Source: Candidatus Marimicrobium litorale (GTDB taxonomy: Bacteria > Pseudomonadota > Gammaproteobacteria > Pseudomonadales > Halieaceae). Taken from it: a stretch of 64,000 nt of DNA. Below, piece after piece: positions 1-9,080 of this stretch. Both the position numbers and the translations under genes were made by a program. The stretch's first letter is position 1. The number at the start of each line of letters is the position of its first letter. Where the stretch lies: contig NZ_SHNO01000001.1 in assembly GCF_026262645.1 (NCBI RefSeq), positions 620,001 through 684,000 on the forward strand, written 5' to 3'. Under the pieces are notes generated by a model. That model was given only the letters and a program-made list of their open reading frames with translations. It was not told where the DNA came from and searched no databases.

Positions 1-1
1 A

Positions 2-1915
2 GGTGCGCCGGACGCCAGGCCTGCAGGTTTATTCGGTGCTGATGCCGTGCGCGTCGAAAAAAAAGTCTCAGGACAGGCACAGGGCAGTGAAGCGAGCTAT
101 TCCGGTACGCGAGTCGATATAGCCGACCCCGGTCGCGACTCGGGCCAGATGCCCCAGCGAGACTTTAACGCTAGTGCTTCTGCAGCACCTGCTCCTGGCG
201 CGCGCTACATGATCGGCCGGGACGATACGCTCTGGGATATAGCGAATCGCGCCAAGCCTGCGGGTACTTCGGTGCACCAGGAGATGCTCGATATACAGCG
301 CCTTAACCCGGACGCCTTCGTCAATGGCAATATCAACCGGATAAAGGCGGGTTACATTATTTATCTCCCTGCGCCCGACGATATCAGTTCTGCGGACATG
401 CCTGCAGCACTTGCAGAGGTTGACCGCCAGAACGCCGCTTGGCGTGCGGGCCGAGACGCGGAGTTTTCTGCTGACAGTGGACCCTCTCTGAGAATCTCTG
501 TGGATTCGGAGGATGCTGTTACCGAGGCGCCTGTAAAGACGGCACCAACGAGAGTAGACGAGCCTGGCTTTAATGCGCCTCAGAGCGCTGAGTCATCCGA
601 TGCGTCCGGCGATGCAGCTGTCGCGATCGGAATGGACGCGGAGCGCCTCGCAGCGGTTGAGGAGCAATTAGAGACGCTTAAACGAATTATCAGCTTGAAG
701 AACGACCAGATATCGGCCTTGCAGAGCGCCCTTGCCGCAGTAGACGTTGAAGCTGAAACTCTGGTCACAGAGCTTGAACTCAAAACATTGGAGAGCGGGT
801 CCGGGGACGTGGTGGACACAGAGGCTTTCGACGGTGAAATACAGCCACTGGAAGAGATGCCTGCTGGCGAGCAATTTGCAGAGGGGGTGGAGCAGCGACA
901 GGTCGACGAAACAGCGGTTGATTTAGACGTGCTCGCAGCGATGGAGGAGGCTGCTGAACTGAAGCCTGTTCAGGCGCCTGCAGCGAATCCAGAGCCTGTA
1001 TCGACGATTCCCGCAGCGCAGGAGCAGCAATCCGAGAATCCGCCCGCGGTTGAATCTGGTGGCAGCAATGGACTGCTTTATGGTGCGGGGGCGCTGCTAC
1101 TGGGTTTGGCCGCCTATCTGTTTCTCCGGCGCCGTAAGACAGCGCCGGAAGAAGAGGATGTATTTACCGACGTCGAATTGAAGCAACAGAGTTTCGACGA
1201 CGACGAGGAAGATCATGTGCCTGAGGCTACGGAGACTCCATCATTGAGTGAGGCCGAGGTTACGCCCGACAACCGCGGTTATGGTGAGCAAAAGCACGAC
1301 CACTATGCCTCCGACGTGGATGCCTCAGATGCACTGGCTGAGGCAGATATTTACGTCGCCTATGGCCGTCATCCTCAGGCCATCGATTTGCTGAACAATG
1401 CGTTGAATGTCGAACCGAATAATCCGGTCTACCGACTTAAGCTACTCGAGATATACGCCGATGTGAATAACGAGGGCGGTGTTGCCACTCAGCTGGAGCT
1501 AATCCGCGCAAGTGGCGACGCAATTGCCATTGAGCGAGCTGACGCTATCGTTGCGGAGGCCAGCATTGGTTTCGCAGGTGCGCCGGCCGCGACCGCTGCT
1601 GCGGTGGAGAGTCGCACGGTTGAAACAGATTTCTCCGAGCTACAGATTGAGGAACCCAGCGAACAGGCGAATGGTGACGTCGATTTAGACTTGACCGCTG
1701 ACTTCGGCACAAGCGACCTCGCGAGTGGCGAGGATGAAGAGCTCATGATCGGCGATGATAGCAATGGTTTATCTACCAAGATGGATCTCGCCCGGGCATA
1801 CCTGGATATGGGCGACGAAGGCGGTGCTCGCCAGATCCTCGACGAGATCATCGCAGAAGGCGGTGACGAATTGACCGCTGAGGCCCGCAAGTTGCTTGAA
1901 CGTATTGGTAGCTGA
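2..1915 (+). CDS. fimV: FimV-like polar LysM/TPR inner-membrane protein (5'-truncated by window edge)
   Basis: FimV is a polar inner-membrane hub protein that binds peptidoglycan and supports type IV pilus and twitching functions. The frame is open to the left edge, so the N-terminus and signal peptide are outside the window; an in-frame GTG at 47 is probably internal. In order the visible part shows a LysM domain (encoded near 200-370), a coiled-coil stretch (near 640-760), one membrane segment followed by an RRRK stop-transfer (near 1070-1140), an acidic cytoplasmic region, TPR-like helices (near 1330-1480), and the conserved C-terminal FimV helix pair with KMDLARAYLDMGDEGGAR. The acidic linkers are typical of the family. 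It overlaps the next gene by 20 bases. The call is firm; only the true start is unknown. Confidence 0.93.
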   Translation, partial: GAPDARPAGLFGADAVRVEKKVSGQAQGSEASYSGTRVDIADPGRDSGQMPQRDFNASASAAPAPGARYMIGRDDTLWDIANRAKPAGTSVHQEMLDIQRLNPDAFVNGNINRIKAGYIIYLPAPDDISSADMPAALAEVDRQNAAWRAGRDAEFSADSGPSLRISVDSEDAVTEAPVKTAPTRVDEPGFNAPQSAESSDASGDAAVAIGMDAERLAAVEEQLETLKRIISLKNDQISALQSALAAVDVEAETLVTELELKTLESGSGDVVDTEAFDGEIQPLEEMPAGEQFAEGVEQRQVDETAVDLDVLAAMEEAAELKPVQAPAANPEPVSTIPAAQEQQSENPPAVESGGSNGLLYGAGALLLGLAAYLFLRRRKTAPEEEDVFTDVELKQQSFDDDEEDHVPEATETPSLSEAEVTPDNRGYGEQKHDHYASDVDASDALAEADIYVAYGRHPQAIDLLNNALNVEPNNPVYRLKLLEIYADVNNEGGVATQLELIRASGDAIAIERADAIVAEASIGFAGAPAATAAAVESRTVETDFSELQIEEPSEQANGDVDLDLTADFGTSDLASGEDEELMIGDDSNGLSTKMDLARAYLDMGDEGGARQILDEIIAEGGDELTAEARKLLERIGS

Positions 1916-2747
1916 ATCACCTTCATCGGACACGCTGCCTGCAGATACGCGTATCGCGTGTCGCATAGAGTATGACGGGAAGGATTTCAACGGGTGGCAG
2001 GTTCAACCTCATCCTGGCACGGTCACCGTGCAGGGTGCACTCGAGAGCGCGCTGGGTGAGGTCGCTGACACAACGGTGCGCGTGCATTGCGCGGGTCGCA
2101 CCGACAGTGGCGTGCACGCTCACGCCCAGATCGTCCACTTCGATATGCCGGCATCACGAAGTTGCAGGGCTTGGATGCTTGGCGGCAATTCAACCCTGCC
2201 GCGGAGCGTCCGGATACACTGGGCCATCGCGGTAAACAAGACTTTTCATGCACGGTTTTCTGCATTGTCCCGCAGTTACCGTTACGTGATCGAAAATACG
2301 GCGGTACACTCTGCGCTTTTACGCCATCATGTGACGTGGTGCAGTCGTCCACTCGACGCACGCCTCATGCATGCGGCGGCGCAGGCGCTGCTGGGAGAGA
2401 GAGACTTTAGCGCGTTTCGTGCGTCATCCTGCCAAGCCGCCACGCCTATGCGAAACGTGCAATCGGTCTCAGTGGAGCGCCGGGGCGATCTGGTAGTCAT
2501 TGATATTTCCGCAAATGCATTTTTACATCATATGGTCAGGAATATTGCTGGTTCCCTCATTGCGGTGGGGGATGGCCGCAGGCCTTTGGGATGGGTCGAT
2601 GAACTCATGACGGGGCGTGATCGTACGCTGGCCGCGGAAACAGCGCCGGCCAGTGGACTGTACCTTGCAGATATACAGTATCCTGCGCAGTTCGGTTTGC
2701 CCACGACCCCCTATGGCCCTCCCATCATCGCTTCGAAGCACAACTAG
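1896..2747 (+). CDS. truA: tRNA pseudouridine(38-40) synthase TruA
   Basis: TruA converts uridines 38, 39 and 40 of the anticodon stem-loop of many tRNAs to pseudouridine. The catalytic motif GRTDSGVHA is present, with the nucleophilic Asp at residue 70 of the longest reading. IEYDGKDFNGWQ near the N-terminus and FLHHMVRNIAG near the C-terminus are also family signatures. The start is uncertain: there is no ATG, and TTG codons lie at 1896 and 1905. Either makes the gene overlap fimV, which suggests translational coupling. fimV followed by truA and trpF is also the order remembered from Pseudomonas. Length (about 280 aa) is normal. Confidence 0.95.
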   Translation: MNVLVAESPSSDTLPADTRIACRIEYDGKDFNGWQVQPHPGTVTVQGALESALGEVADTTVRVHCAGRTDSGVHAHAQIVHFDMPASRSCRAWMLGGNSTLPRSVRIHWAIAVNKTFHARFSALSRSYRYVIENTAVHSALLRHHVTWCSRPLDARLMHAAAQALLGERDFSAFRASSCQAATPMRNVQSVSVERRGDLVVIDISANAFLHHMVRNIAGSLIAVGDGRRPLGWVDELMTGRDRTLAAETAPASGLYLADIQYPAQFGLPTTPYGPPIIASKHN

Positions 2748-2897
2748 ATGCGGCTTGATCATGGGTTTCGGACTGGGCTAACAGCGTGACGCCGCGTTTA
2801 TCGCAAATTGGCGTTATCGGGCAACCCTACACACAGGCAGTTCAGTGGCTGATCTGGTATCATCCGCGCGTGTTTTTTCATAGGGTCTAACGATTCG

Positions 2898-3524
2898 ATG
2901 TCCTCTACGCGAGTCAAAATTTGCGGTATTACCCGAGAGGCGGACGCCCGGGCCGCGGCCGCGGCGGGGGCGGATGCGATTGGCCTGGTGTTTTACCCGG
3001 GTAGTCCTCGTGCGGTGAGTCTTGAGCAGGCAAAAAAGATCGTGGAGAATGTGCCGCCGTTTGTGACGATCGTAGCTTTGTTTGTGGATGAACCAGCCGA
3101 CGTCGTTATGCGTACATTAGAGCAAGTAGCCGTAGACGTTATTCAGTTTCACGGTGACGAAACGCCGGAATTTTGCGCTCAGTTCAGCCGGCCTTGGATC
3201 AAGGCACTGAGAATGAAGCCGGGACTCGATGTGGCACGGGAGTTCGGCCAGTTTACCGGGGCGAGGGGGGTTTTGCTCGATACCTGGCAGGAGGGTAAGC
3301 CGGGCGGTACCGGCCACGCCTTTGATTGGTCTCTCGTTTCTTCGGATAGTTACTCGCTGCCGCTTGTGTTGGCGGGGGGTTTGCATGCAGAGAATGTGGC
3401 CGCGGCTATAACGACCGTGCGCCCCGCTGCAGTGGATGTAAGCGGGGGTGTAGAAAGCGCTCCCGGTATCAAGGACGCAGCTAAAATACGTCGCTTTATC
3501 AGCGCGGTACGATCTGTCCGTTAA
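2898..3524 (+). CDS. trpF: phosphoribosylanthranilate isomerase TrpF
   Basis: TrpF performs the Amadori rearrangement of N-(5-phosphoribosyl)anthranilate to CdRP in tryptophan synthesis. It is a single TIM barrel of 208 aa, the usual length. The catalytic Cys is residue 9 (KICGIT) and the catalytic Asp is residue 128 (LLDTW). The phosphate-binding end GGLHAENV...DVSGGVES is intact. The ATG at 2898 follows a 150-base gap after truA. That gap contains a possible -10 (TATCAT, 2859-2864) but no convincing -35 box. No leader peptide rich in Trp codons was seen. trpB and trpA follow in the same direction. Confidence 0.97.
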   Translation: MSSTRVKICGITREADARAAAAAGADAIGLVFYPGSPRAVSLEQAKKIVENVPPFVTIVALFVDEPADVVMRTLEQVAVDVIQFHGDETPEFCAQFSRPWIKALRMKPGLDVAREFGQFTGARGVLLDTWQEGKPGGTGHAFDWSLVSSDSYSLPLVLAGGLHAENVAAAITTVRPAAVDVSGGVESAPGIKDAAKIRRFISAVRSVR

Positions 3525-3543
3525 ATCAGAAAGGTGAAATTTC

Positions 3544-4764
3544 ATGACAAGTAGTTCTGACCTTAAACGGTTTCAATCGGTTCCCGATGAAGACGGGCGG
3601 TTCGGTGGTTACGGGGGCAAGTTCGTCTCGGAGACACTGATGGCCGCACTGGATGAGCTGGAGCACACCTACCGCACGTTGTCGAAGGATCCCGACTTTC
3701 AAGCAGAGCTGGACGAAGATTTGCGTCAGTATGTTGGGCGCCCATCACCTCTTTACGAAGCAAAACGATGGACTGAACAGGTCGGCGGTGCGCGCCTGCT
3801 GCTCAAGCGGGAAGACCTCAATCACACAGGCGCACACAAGGTAAACAACACCATCGGTCAAGCCTTGTTGGCTAAGTACATGGGTAAGAAGAGGTTGATC
3901 GCAGAGACCGGTGCTGGGCAGCACGGGGTTGCAACCGCAACGATTGCAGCCCGGTTGGGTCTGGAATGTCAGGTTTTTATGGGCGAGGAGGACATTCGTC
4001 GGCAGGCCCTGAATGTCTACCGCATGCGCCTGCTTGGCGCCGAGGTGGTCTCGGTCACATCCGGCTCCAGAACCCTTAAAGATGCCATGAATGAGGCTAT
4101 GCGGGACTGGGTGACTAATGTTGACGGTACCTTTTACATCATCGGTACAGTCGCCGGGCCGCATCCATACCCCATGCTCGTGCGTGACTTTCAGTGTGTA
4201 ATTGGCCGTGAAGCCCGTGCTCAATGTCTCGAGCAAACGGGTCGTTTGCCTGATGCCCTGGTGGCGTGTGTCGGTGGCGGGTCCAACGCGATAGGTCTTT
4301 TTCATCCCTTCCTTGATGATAAGGAAGTGGCGATGTACGGGGTAGAGGCGGGCGGCCACGGTATGTCTACTGGTCAGCACGCTGCGCCACTGAGTGCGGG
4401 AACTCCGGGCGTACTGCATGGCAACCGCACCTATCTGATGCAGGATGCCGATGGCCAGATCATGCACACACACTCTATTTCCGCCGGCCTGGACTATCCT
4501 GGTGTCGGCCCTGAGCACTCCTGGTTAAAAGATATCGGGCGAGTGAATTATGTCGTCGCCGATGATGACGAGGCGCTTGCGGCCTTCCACACGCTCACGC
4601 GGGTAGAGGGGATTATGCCGGCACTCGAGAGCAGTCACGCACTGGCTTATGCGGAAAAACTGGCAGCCACTCTGGATAAAGATGCTGTTGTTGTGATCAA
4701 TTTGTCAGGCAGGGGCGACAAGGACATTCACACGGTTGCGCAACTCGATGGTATTACCGCTTGA
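3544..4764 (+). CDS. trpB: tryptophan synthase beta subunit TrpB
   Basis: TrpB condenses indole with L-serine on pyridoxal phosphate to make tryptophan. It works as an alpha2-beta2 complex with TrpA, with indole channelled between the sites. The PLP lysine is residue 99 in HTGAHKVNN, and the PLP phosphate loop GGGSNA is present. 406 aa is typical. The ATG at 3544 sits behind AAAGGTGA. The gene begins 19 bases after trpF and ends 25 bases before the trpA start, so the three genes are probably co-transcribed. Confidence 0.98.
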   Translation: MTSSSDLKRFQSVPDEDGRFGGYGGKFVSETLMAALDELEHTYRTLSKDPDFQAELDEDLRQYVGRPSPLYEAKRWTEQVGGARLLLKREDLNHTGAHKVNNTIGQALLAKYMGKKRLIAETGAGQHGVATATIAARLGLECQVFMGEEDIRRQALNVYRMRLLGAEVVSVTSGSRTLKDAMNEAMRDWVTNVDGTFYIIGTVAGPHPYPMLVRDFQCVIGREARAQCLEQTGRLPDALVACVGGGSNAIGLFHPFLDDKEVAMYGVEAGGHGMSTGQHAAPLSAGTPGVLHGNRTYLMQDADGQIMHTHSISAGLDYPGVGPEHSWLKDIGRVNYVVADDDEALAAFHTLTRVEGIMPALESSHALAYAEKLAATLDKDAVVVINLSGRGDKDIHTVAQLDGITA

Positions 4765-4789
4765 GCGCGCGTTTAAGGAGCAATCCATT

Positions 4790-5599
4790 GTGAGTCGAAT
4801 AGCCCAGCGGTTCGAGCAACTTGCGCAACAGGGCCGCAAGGCAGTCATCCCCTATATCGTTGCTGGTGACCCCGCTGTTGAGCTCACCGTCCCTGTCATG
4901 CACCGCATGGTGGAATGCGGTGCGGATATTATTGAGCTGGGTGTGCCCTTTTCGGATCCCATGGCGGAGGGGCCGGTGATTCAGCAGGGCCACGAGCGCG
5001 CTTTGGAAAATGGCGTCACCTTGAGCGCTGCGCTGGCAATGGTCAAAGAGTTTCGTGACAACGATACGACGACACCGGTTTTATTAATGGGCTACGCGAA
5101 CCCGGTGCTCAGAATGGGCTGTGAGGCGTTTGTCGACAAGGCGGCAACGGCGGGACTCGACGGCCTACTGACGGTCGATATTCCTCCCGAGGAAGTGGAT
5201 GAAATGAATGCGCAGCTGAAACGGGTAGGGATGGATAACATTTTCCTTGTGGCGCCGACGACGCCCGCGGAGCGAACTGCAAGGATCGCCAAACGTGCCA
5301 GCGGATTTATTTACTATGTCGCACTCAAGGGAGTGACGGGGGCAGGTCATCTGGATACGAATGAGGTGACGCAGCGCGTCGCGCAGATCAGGCAGTACAG
5401 TGATCTTCCGGTGGCAGTGGGTTTTGGAATCAAAAACGCAGACTCAGCTCGCAGTATCGCGACGGCAGCGGACGGTGTGGTGGTAGGGAGCGCCCTCGTG
5501 ACCGCCATGGCCGAAGCGGATGGACCGGACGCAGTATTGCAAGCGGCGGCGAATATGATTCGCAATATCCGCGAAGGAGTGGATAGTGTGGCTTCCTAG
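4790..5599 (+). CDS. trpA: tryptophan synthase alpha subunit TrpA
   Basis: TrpA cleaves indole-3-glycerol phosphate to indole and glyceraldehyde-3-phosphate. I place the start at GTG 4790 because AAGGAG (4775-4780) lies 9 bases upstream and the resulting 269 aa match the family length. The open frame runs further upstream into trpB, but that part does not resemble TrpA. Catalytic Glu49 falls exactly in ELGVPFSDP. The residue aligned with the second catalytic acid, Asp60 of the Salmonella enzyme, is Glu here (MAEGPVIQ); see findings. The phosphate-binding loops (GFGIKN, VVGSALV) are present. Confidence 0.96.
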   Translation: MSRIAQRFEQLAQQGRKAVIPYIVAGDPAVELTVPVMHRMVECGADIIELGVPFSDPMAEGPVIQQGHERALENGVTLSAALAMVKEFRDNDTTTPVLLMGYANPVLRMGCEAFVDKAATAGLDGLLTVDIPPEEVDEMNAQLKRVGMDNIFLVAPTTPAERTARIAKRASGFIYYVALKGVTGAGHLDTNEVTQRVAQIRQYSDLPVAVGFGIKNADSARSIATAADGVVVGSALVTAMAEADGPDAVLQAAANMIRNIREGVDSVAS

Positions 5600-5616
5600 T
5601 TGAGCCCTACAGCGTT

Positions 5617-5622
5617 TATAAT
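5617..5622 (+). promoter_or_regulatory. probable accD promoter -10 box
   Basis: A perfect TATAAT hexamer lies 30 bases upstream of the accD ATG, in the short gap after trpA. The expected -35 position (about 5593-5599) is a poor match. This suggests that accD and folC have a promoter of their own in addition to readthrough from trp. Confidence 0.45.
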
Positions 5623-5651
5623 GGCGTCTCGATTACAGGGTGGGGAAGGAC

Positions 5652-6620
5652 ATGAGCTGGATAGATAAGATCCTGCCGTCCGGTGTGCGCAAGCAAGCGG
5701 GTGACCCGACGTCCAGTAGCGTGCCCGAGGGACTTTGGCGGAAATGCGTTAAGTGCGAGGCGGTTCTTTATCTACCGGATGTGCAGCGCAACGACGACGT
5801 CTGCCCGAAATGTGATCATCATATGCGTATCGGGGCGCGAAAACGCCTCGGACGATTCCTCGACGAGCCCGGAGGCAAAGAGATTCTTTCTGATATCGAG
5901 TCTGTCGACCGGCTCAAGTTCAAAGATAAGAAGCGTTACAAGGATCGTTTGAGCGCGGCTCAAAAATCTACCGGTGAAAAAGACGCCCTGATTGCCATGC
6001 GCGGGCAGCTTCATGGTCTGCCACTCATCGCTCTTGCGTTCGAATTTGATTTTCATGGTGGCTCCATGGGCTATGCCGTAGGGGAAAAGTTTACCCGTGC
6101 GGCACAGATTGCTTTGGAAGAGCGTATCCCGCTCGTGTGTTTCTCGGCCTCCGGCGGAGCGCGTATGCAGGAAGCATTGATTTCGCTCATGCAAATGGCC
6201 AAGACCAGCGCAGTATTGGAGCGCCTGAAACAGGCAGGCGTGCCCTACATATCGGTTATGACCGACCCGATTTACGGCGGAGTGTCCGCCTCGCTGGCCC
6301 TTCTTGGCGATGTAAATGTGGCAGAACCAGATGCTCGGGCTGGTTTTGCCGGCCCCAACATCATCGAACAGACAATCCGCCAGAAACTGCCCAAGGGCTT
6401 TCAGCGCAGTGAATTCCTGCTGGAGCATGGTGCGATTGATATGATCATACACCGTACCGAGATGCGCGATACGCTTGCCCGGTTATTGGCTAAGATGACG
6501 GGTGCGCCGCTGGAGTTGCCCTTGTCTGAGCCGTTAGCAGAGACGCAAGAGACGCAAGAGGTGCAAGAGGCGCGAGGGGGCGAGGGCGCTCCTGAGCCAG
6601 CCGAAAAAGGAGATGAATGA
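5652..6620 (+). CDS. accD: acetyl-CoA carboxylase carboxyltransferase subunit beta AccD
   Basis: AccD, with AccA, transfers carboxyl from biotin to acetyl-CoA, giving malonyl-CoA for fatty-acid synthesis. The start MSWIDKILP at ATG 5652 is the family start. A four-Cys zinc ribbon follows at C32, C35, C51 and C54. The crotonase-fold core has the oxyanion-hole region SGGARMQE. The C-terminal tail is low-complexity and acidic, with a short tripeptide repeat ([12 protein letters not shown]) encoded by a 9-base tandem repeat. The stop overlaps the folC start, and this accD-folC order is common in gammaproteobacteria. Confidence 0.97.
   Translation: MSWIDKILPSGVRKQAGDPTSSSVPEGLWRKCVKCEAVLYLPDVQRNDDVCPKCDHHMRIGARKRLGRFLDEPGGKEILSDIESVDRLKFKDKKRYKDRLSAAQKSTGEKDALIAMRGQLHGLPLIALAFEFDFHGGSMGYAVGEKFTRAAQIALEERIPLVCFSASGGARMQEALISLMQMAKTSAVLERLKQAGVPYISVMTDPIYGGVSASLALLGDVNVAEPDARAGFAGPNIIEQTIRQKLPKGFQRSEFLLEHGAIDMIIHRTEMRDTLARLLAKMTGAPLELPLSEPLAETQETQEVQEARGGEGAPEPAEKGDE
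6540..6575 (+). repeat. 9-bp tandem repeat in the accD 3' end
   Basis: About four copies of a unit close to GAGACGCAA lie head to tail within codons for the unstructured AccD tail. The first two are identical and the later ones diverge. The unit is a multiple of three, so copy-number change would not shift the frame. Confidence 0.8.
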
Positions 6621-7905
6621 CGCGACGCTGGAGGAATGGCTGCAGCGGATAGAGCGTATTCATCCAAAAGCGGTAGAGCTGGGTTTGGAGCGCGTGTCGG
6701 CGGTAGCGGGCAGGCTGCAACTACTGCCGGTGAGACAATCCGTCGTGACCGTGGCGGGCACTAATGGCAAGGGTTCAGTGGTAGCGCTGTTGGAAGGCCT
6801 GTTTCAGGGGGCGGGCCTCACTACAGGGACGTTCACATCGCCACACTTACTCCGATTTAACGAGAGAATTCGCGTCGCGGGTCGGGAGGCATCCGACGAA
6901 GAGATCGTGCGGGCGTTCAAGGACATCGAGCAAGCCCGGGGGGAGACACCCCTTACCTACTTTGAGTTTGCGACGCTGGCGGCACTCCTGGTCTTTGCCG
7001 CACGCGACCCCGATGTGATTATTCTAGAGGTGGGATTGGGCGGGCGCCTGGATTCGGTAAATATGGTCGATCCGGACGTGTCGGTGATTACCAGTATTGA
7101 CCTCGATCACCAGGACTGGCTGGGCGACACCCGGGACGCCATCGCGCGAGAGAAAGCAGGCATCTTGCGTGCCTCAACCCCGGTGGTCATTGGTGAGCCG
7201 GAGCCCCCGGCAGCATTGCGACAGGCCGTAAAAGAGTCTGAGGCGACTCCGGTATTATTTACAGGACAGGATTTCAGCGTCTCACTGGAAGCTGGTCACT
7301 GGCAAGCGGAGTGGCGGGACAGTTCAGGGGCACTGCAGTCTACGGGTCCAAGGCCATCGGGTTCGCTACTGCCGCAAAATATTGCTACCGCGATACAGGC
7401 GGCGTGCTTATTGGATTGGCGTTTCAGCGAGGCCTCCCTCGATAGGGCGCTCCAAAGGGTGGAGCCAGTGGGTCGGTGTCAGCGCTGGGACATCGGAGGA
7501 CAAGAGTATATCCTTGACGTGGGGCACAATCCGGCAGCGGTGCTGCGGCTTGTAGAGTATCTGGAAGCGTTGCCTAGCGAGGGTAAGACGATTGCGATTT
7601 TCTCTGCTCTGGCAGACAAGGACATAGGCGCGATGGTGCGTGCGGCCGGCGGTATTTTTGATGCGTGGTTTCTCGCAGATCAGCCCGATGTTCCGCGTGC
7701 TGAGAACGCGCAGGTAGTTGCGGAGTGGCTGCGCAATACGGGCCATTCTCTAATCAGCACCAGCAAAAACCTGCGCCAGGCGCTGCGCAGAGCGCAGCGC
7801 CTGGCGGGATGCGACGACCGGCTGGTGGTTTTTGGTTCATTCCATACCGTCGCTGGAGTACTACCGCTGTTACAAAGGCAGCTTGAAGAGTTTGAGGGGA
7901 CATAG
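6613..7905 (+). CDS. folC: bifunctional dihydrofolate/folylpolyglutamate synthase FolC
   Basis: FolC adds glutamate to dihydropteroate and glutamate tails to reduced folates, using ATP. It is a Mur-ligase-like protein with the P-loop GTNGKGS at residues 50-56, the FTSPHL motif, and the second Mur motif [12 protein letters not shown]. The 430 aa length is normal. ATG 6613 overlaps the accD stop by 8 bases behind AAAGGAG, which indicates translational coupling. Confidence 0.96.
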   Translation: MNDATLEEWLQRIERIHPKAVELGLERVSAVAGRLQLLPVRQSVVTVAGTNGKGSVVALLEGLFQGAGLTTGTFTSPHLLRFNERIRVAGREASDEEIVRAFKDIEQARGETPLTYFEFATLAALLVFAARDPDVIILEVGLGGRLDSVNMVDPDVSVITSIDLDHQDWLGDTRDAIAREKAGILRASTPVVIGEPEPPAALRQAVKESEATPVLFTGQDFSVSLEAGHWQAEWRDSSGALQSTGPRPSGSLLPQNIATAIQAACLLDWRFSEASLDRALQRVEPVGRCQRWDIGGQEYILDVGHNPAAVLRLVEYLEALPSEGKTIAIFSALADKDIGAMVRAAGGIFDAWFLADQPDVPRAENAQVVAEWLRNTGHSLISTSKNLRQALRRAQRLAGCDDRLVVFGSFHTVAGVLPLLQRQLEEFEGT

Positions 7906-8508
7906 GTGAACGAGATACACAAGCAGCGGCTTGTAGGGGGGTTGATACTGGTGGCGCTGGGCGTGATTTTCTGGCCCATCATTTTTGTACAGTCTGACAG
8001 AAATACGATATCGGATATTGGTGAAATGCCGTCAAGACCCGCAGTGCCTCGCGTGATCATCGATCCTCCTTCGGATGAGGGATTGCGGTTCTCCGAAACG
8101 TCTGCGCCAGCGGTGGACTCCGAAGAGCGAGACAAGGATAGCGGATTGCCTCAAGCATCAGCGTCGTCTGCCGCCGAGCGTAAGGCGGGAGCCGCTGATG
8201 AAGCGACCAGCGCGCACGCGGCAAGAGACGTGCGGCCAGAAAACCTAATGATGGACGAGGATGGCATTCCGATCGCCTGGACGTTACAGGTTGCCACACT
8301 GAGCAACAAGGTGGCCGCCGATAAGTTGCTTAAGGAGCTATTGGCGCGTGATTACAAGGCGTACATAACGAAAGTCACACGCAATGAGAAAAACCTGTAC
8401 CGTGTGTGCATAGGGCCCCAGTTTGAAAAAATTCAGCTGCAGCGGCTCAAATCCGATGTCGATGCCCGCTACGATGTAAAGTCGCTGGTAGCAAGGTATA
8501 TACCTTAG
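7906..8508 (+). CDS. SPOR-domain inner-membrane protein, DedD-like
   Basis: SPOR domains bind denuded peptidoglycan at the division septum. This 200-aa protein has a short cytoplasmic N-terminus, one membrane helix at about residues 9-28 (LVGGLILVALGVIFWPIIFV), a low-complexity periplasmic linker, and a C-terminal SPOR domain (about 120-198) beginning WTLQVATLSN. GTG 7906 directly follows the folC stop. Position between folC and cvpA matches dedD of E. coli, although sequence beyond the domain plan is weakly conserved. Confidence 0.88.
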   Translation: MNEIHKQRLVGGLILVALGVIFWPIIFVQSDRNTISDIGEMPSRPAVPRVIIDPPSDEGLRFSETSAPAVDSEERDKDSGLPQASASSAAERKAGAADEATSAHAARDVRPENLMMDEDGIPIAWTLQVATLSNKVAADKLLKELLARDYKAYITKVTRNEKNLYRVCIGPQFEKIQLQRLKSDVDARYDVKSLVARYIP

Positions 8509-8532
8509 TGTGTTCCATGGATTCTTACAGTA

Positions 8533-9051
8533 ATGGTTGATTGGACGCTGTTTAATGCGGCTGATTGGGGAATCGTGTCAATACTCGGATTGTCTATCCT
8601 ACTGAGTTTGTGGCGTGGTTTTGTTCGAGAGGCTATCTCTCTGGCAGGGTGGGTCGCCGCATTTGTCGTCGCGAATATGTTCGTTGGAAACCTTGCGAGT
8701 TTCCTTACGCCGTGGATAGACAACGTAACAGGGCGGTACGTTGCATCTTACGCTATATTGTTGGCCGGTACACTGGTTGTTGGTGGTATCACGGGTTTGC
8801 TTGCGGCCCAGATGGTGAAGGCGAGCGGGCTCACAGTTATGGATCGCCTGCTGGGTACGGGCTTTGGCTTGGTTAGAGGCATCATCATCGCTCTCGTGCT
8901 GATGTACTTGCTCAGGCAGTTGGCGCCGCCGCAAAACCTGGTATGGCTGGAGCAGGCACAGTTGACACCCTATATGGATATGCTGGCGCAGTGGGTGCGG
9001 CAACTATTTTCGGAGTACTATGCGGGACAGGCACCCATCAAGGCAATCTGA
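8533..9051 (+). CDS. cvpA: CvpA family membrane protein
   Basis: A 172-aa inner-membrane protein with about four hydrophobic helices and the family segment SLWRGFVREAISLAGW. CvpA was first linked to colicin V production and is usually found next to purF, as here (29 bases downstream). Its biochemical role is not settled. The RBS is weak and ATG 8533 is the only sensible start. Confidence 0.93.
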   Translation: MVDWTLFNAADWGIVSILGLSILLSLWRGFVREAISLAGWVAAFVVANMFVGNLASFLTPWIDNVTGRYVASYAILLAGTLVVGGITGLLAAQMVKASGLTVMDRLLGTGFGLVRGIIIALVLMYLLRQLAPPQNLVWLEQAQLTPYMDMLAQWVRQLFSEYYAGQAPIKAI

Positions 9052-9080
9052 TCGGTTTGGTTAAGTGAGGTGAAAACGGA

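Noticed and set aside
3745-4518. 257-aa reverse-strand open frame opposite trpB
   Set aside because: It lies wholly within trpB, has no family pattern and no RBS; it is a by-product of GC-rich codon use.
5772-6452. 226-aa reverse-strand open frame opposite accD
   Set aside because: Same reason: shadow of a conserved gene, no supporting start signals.
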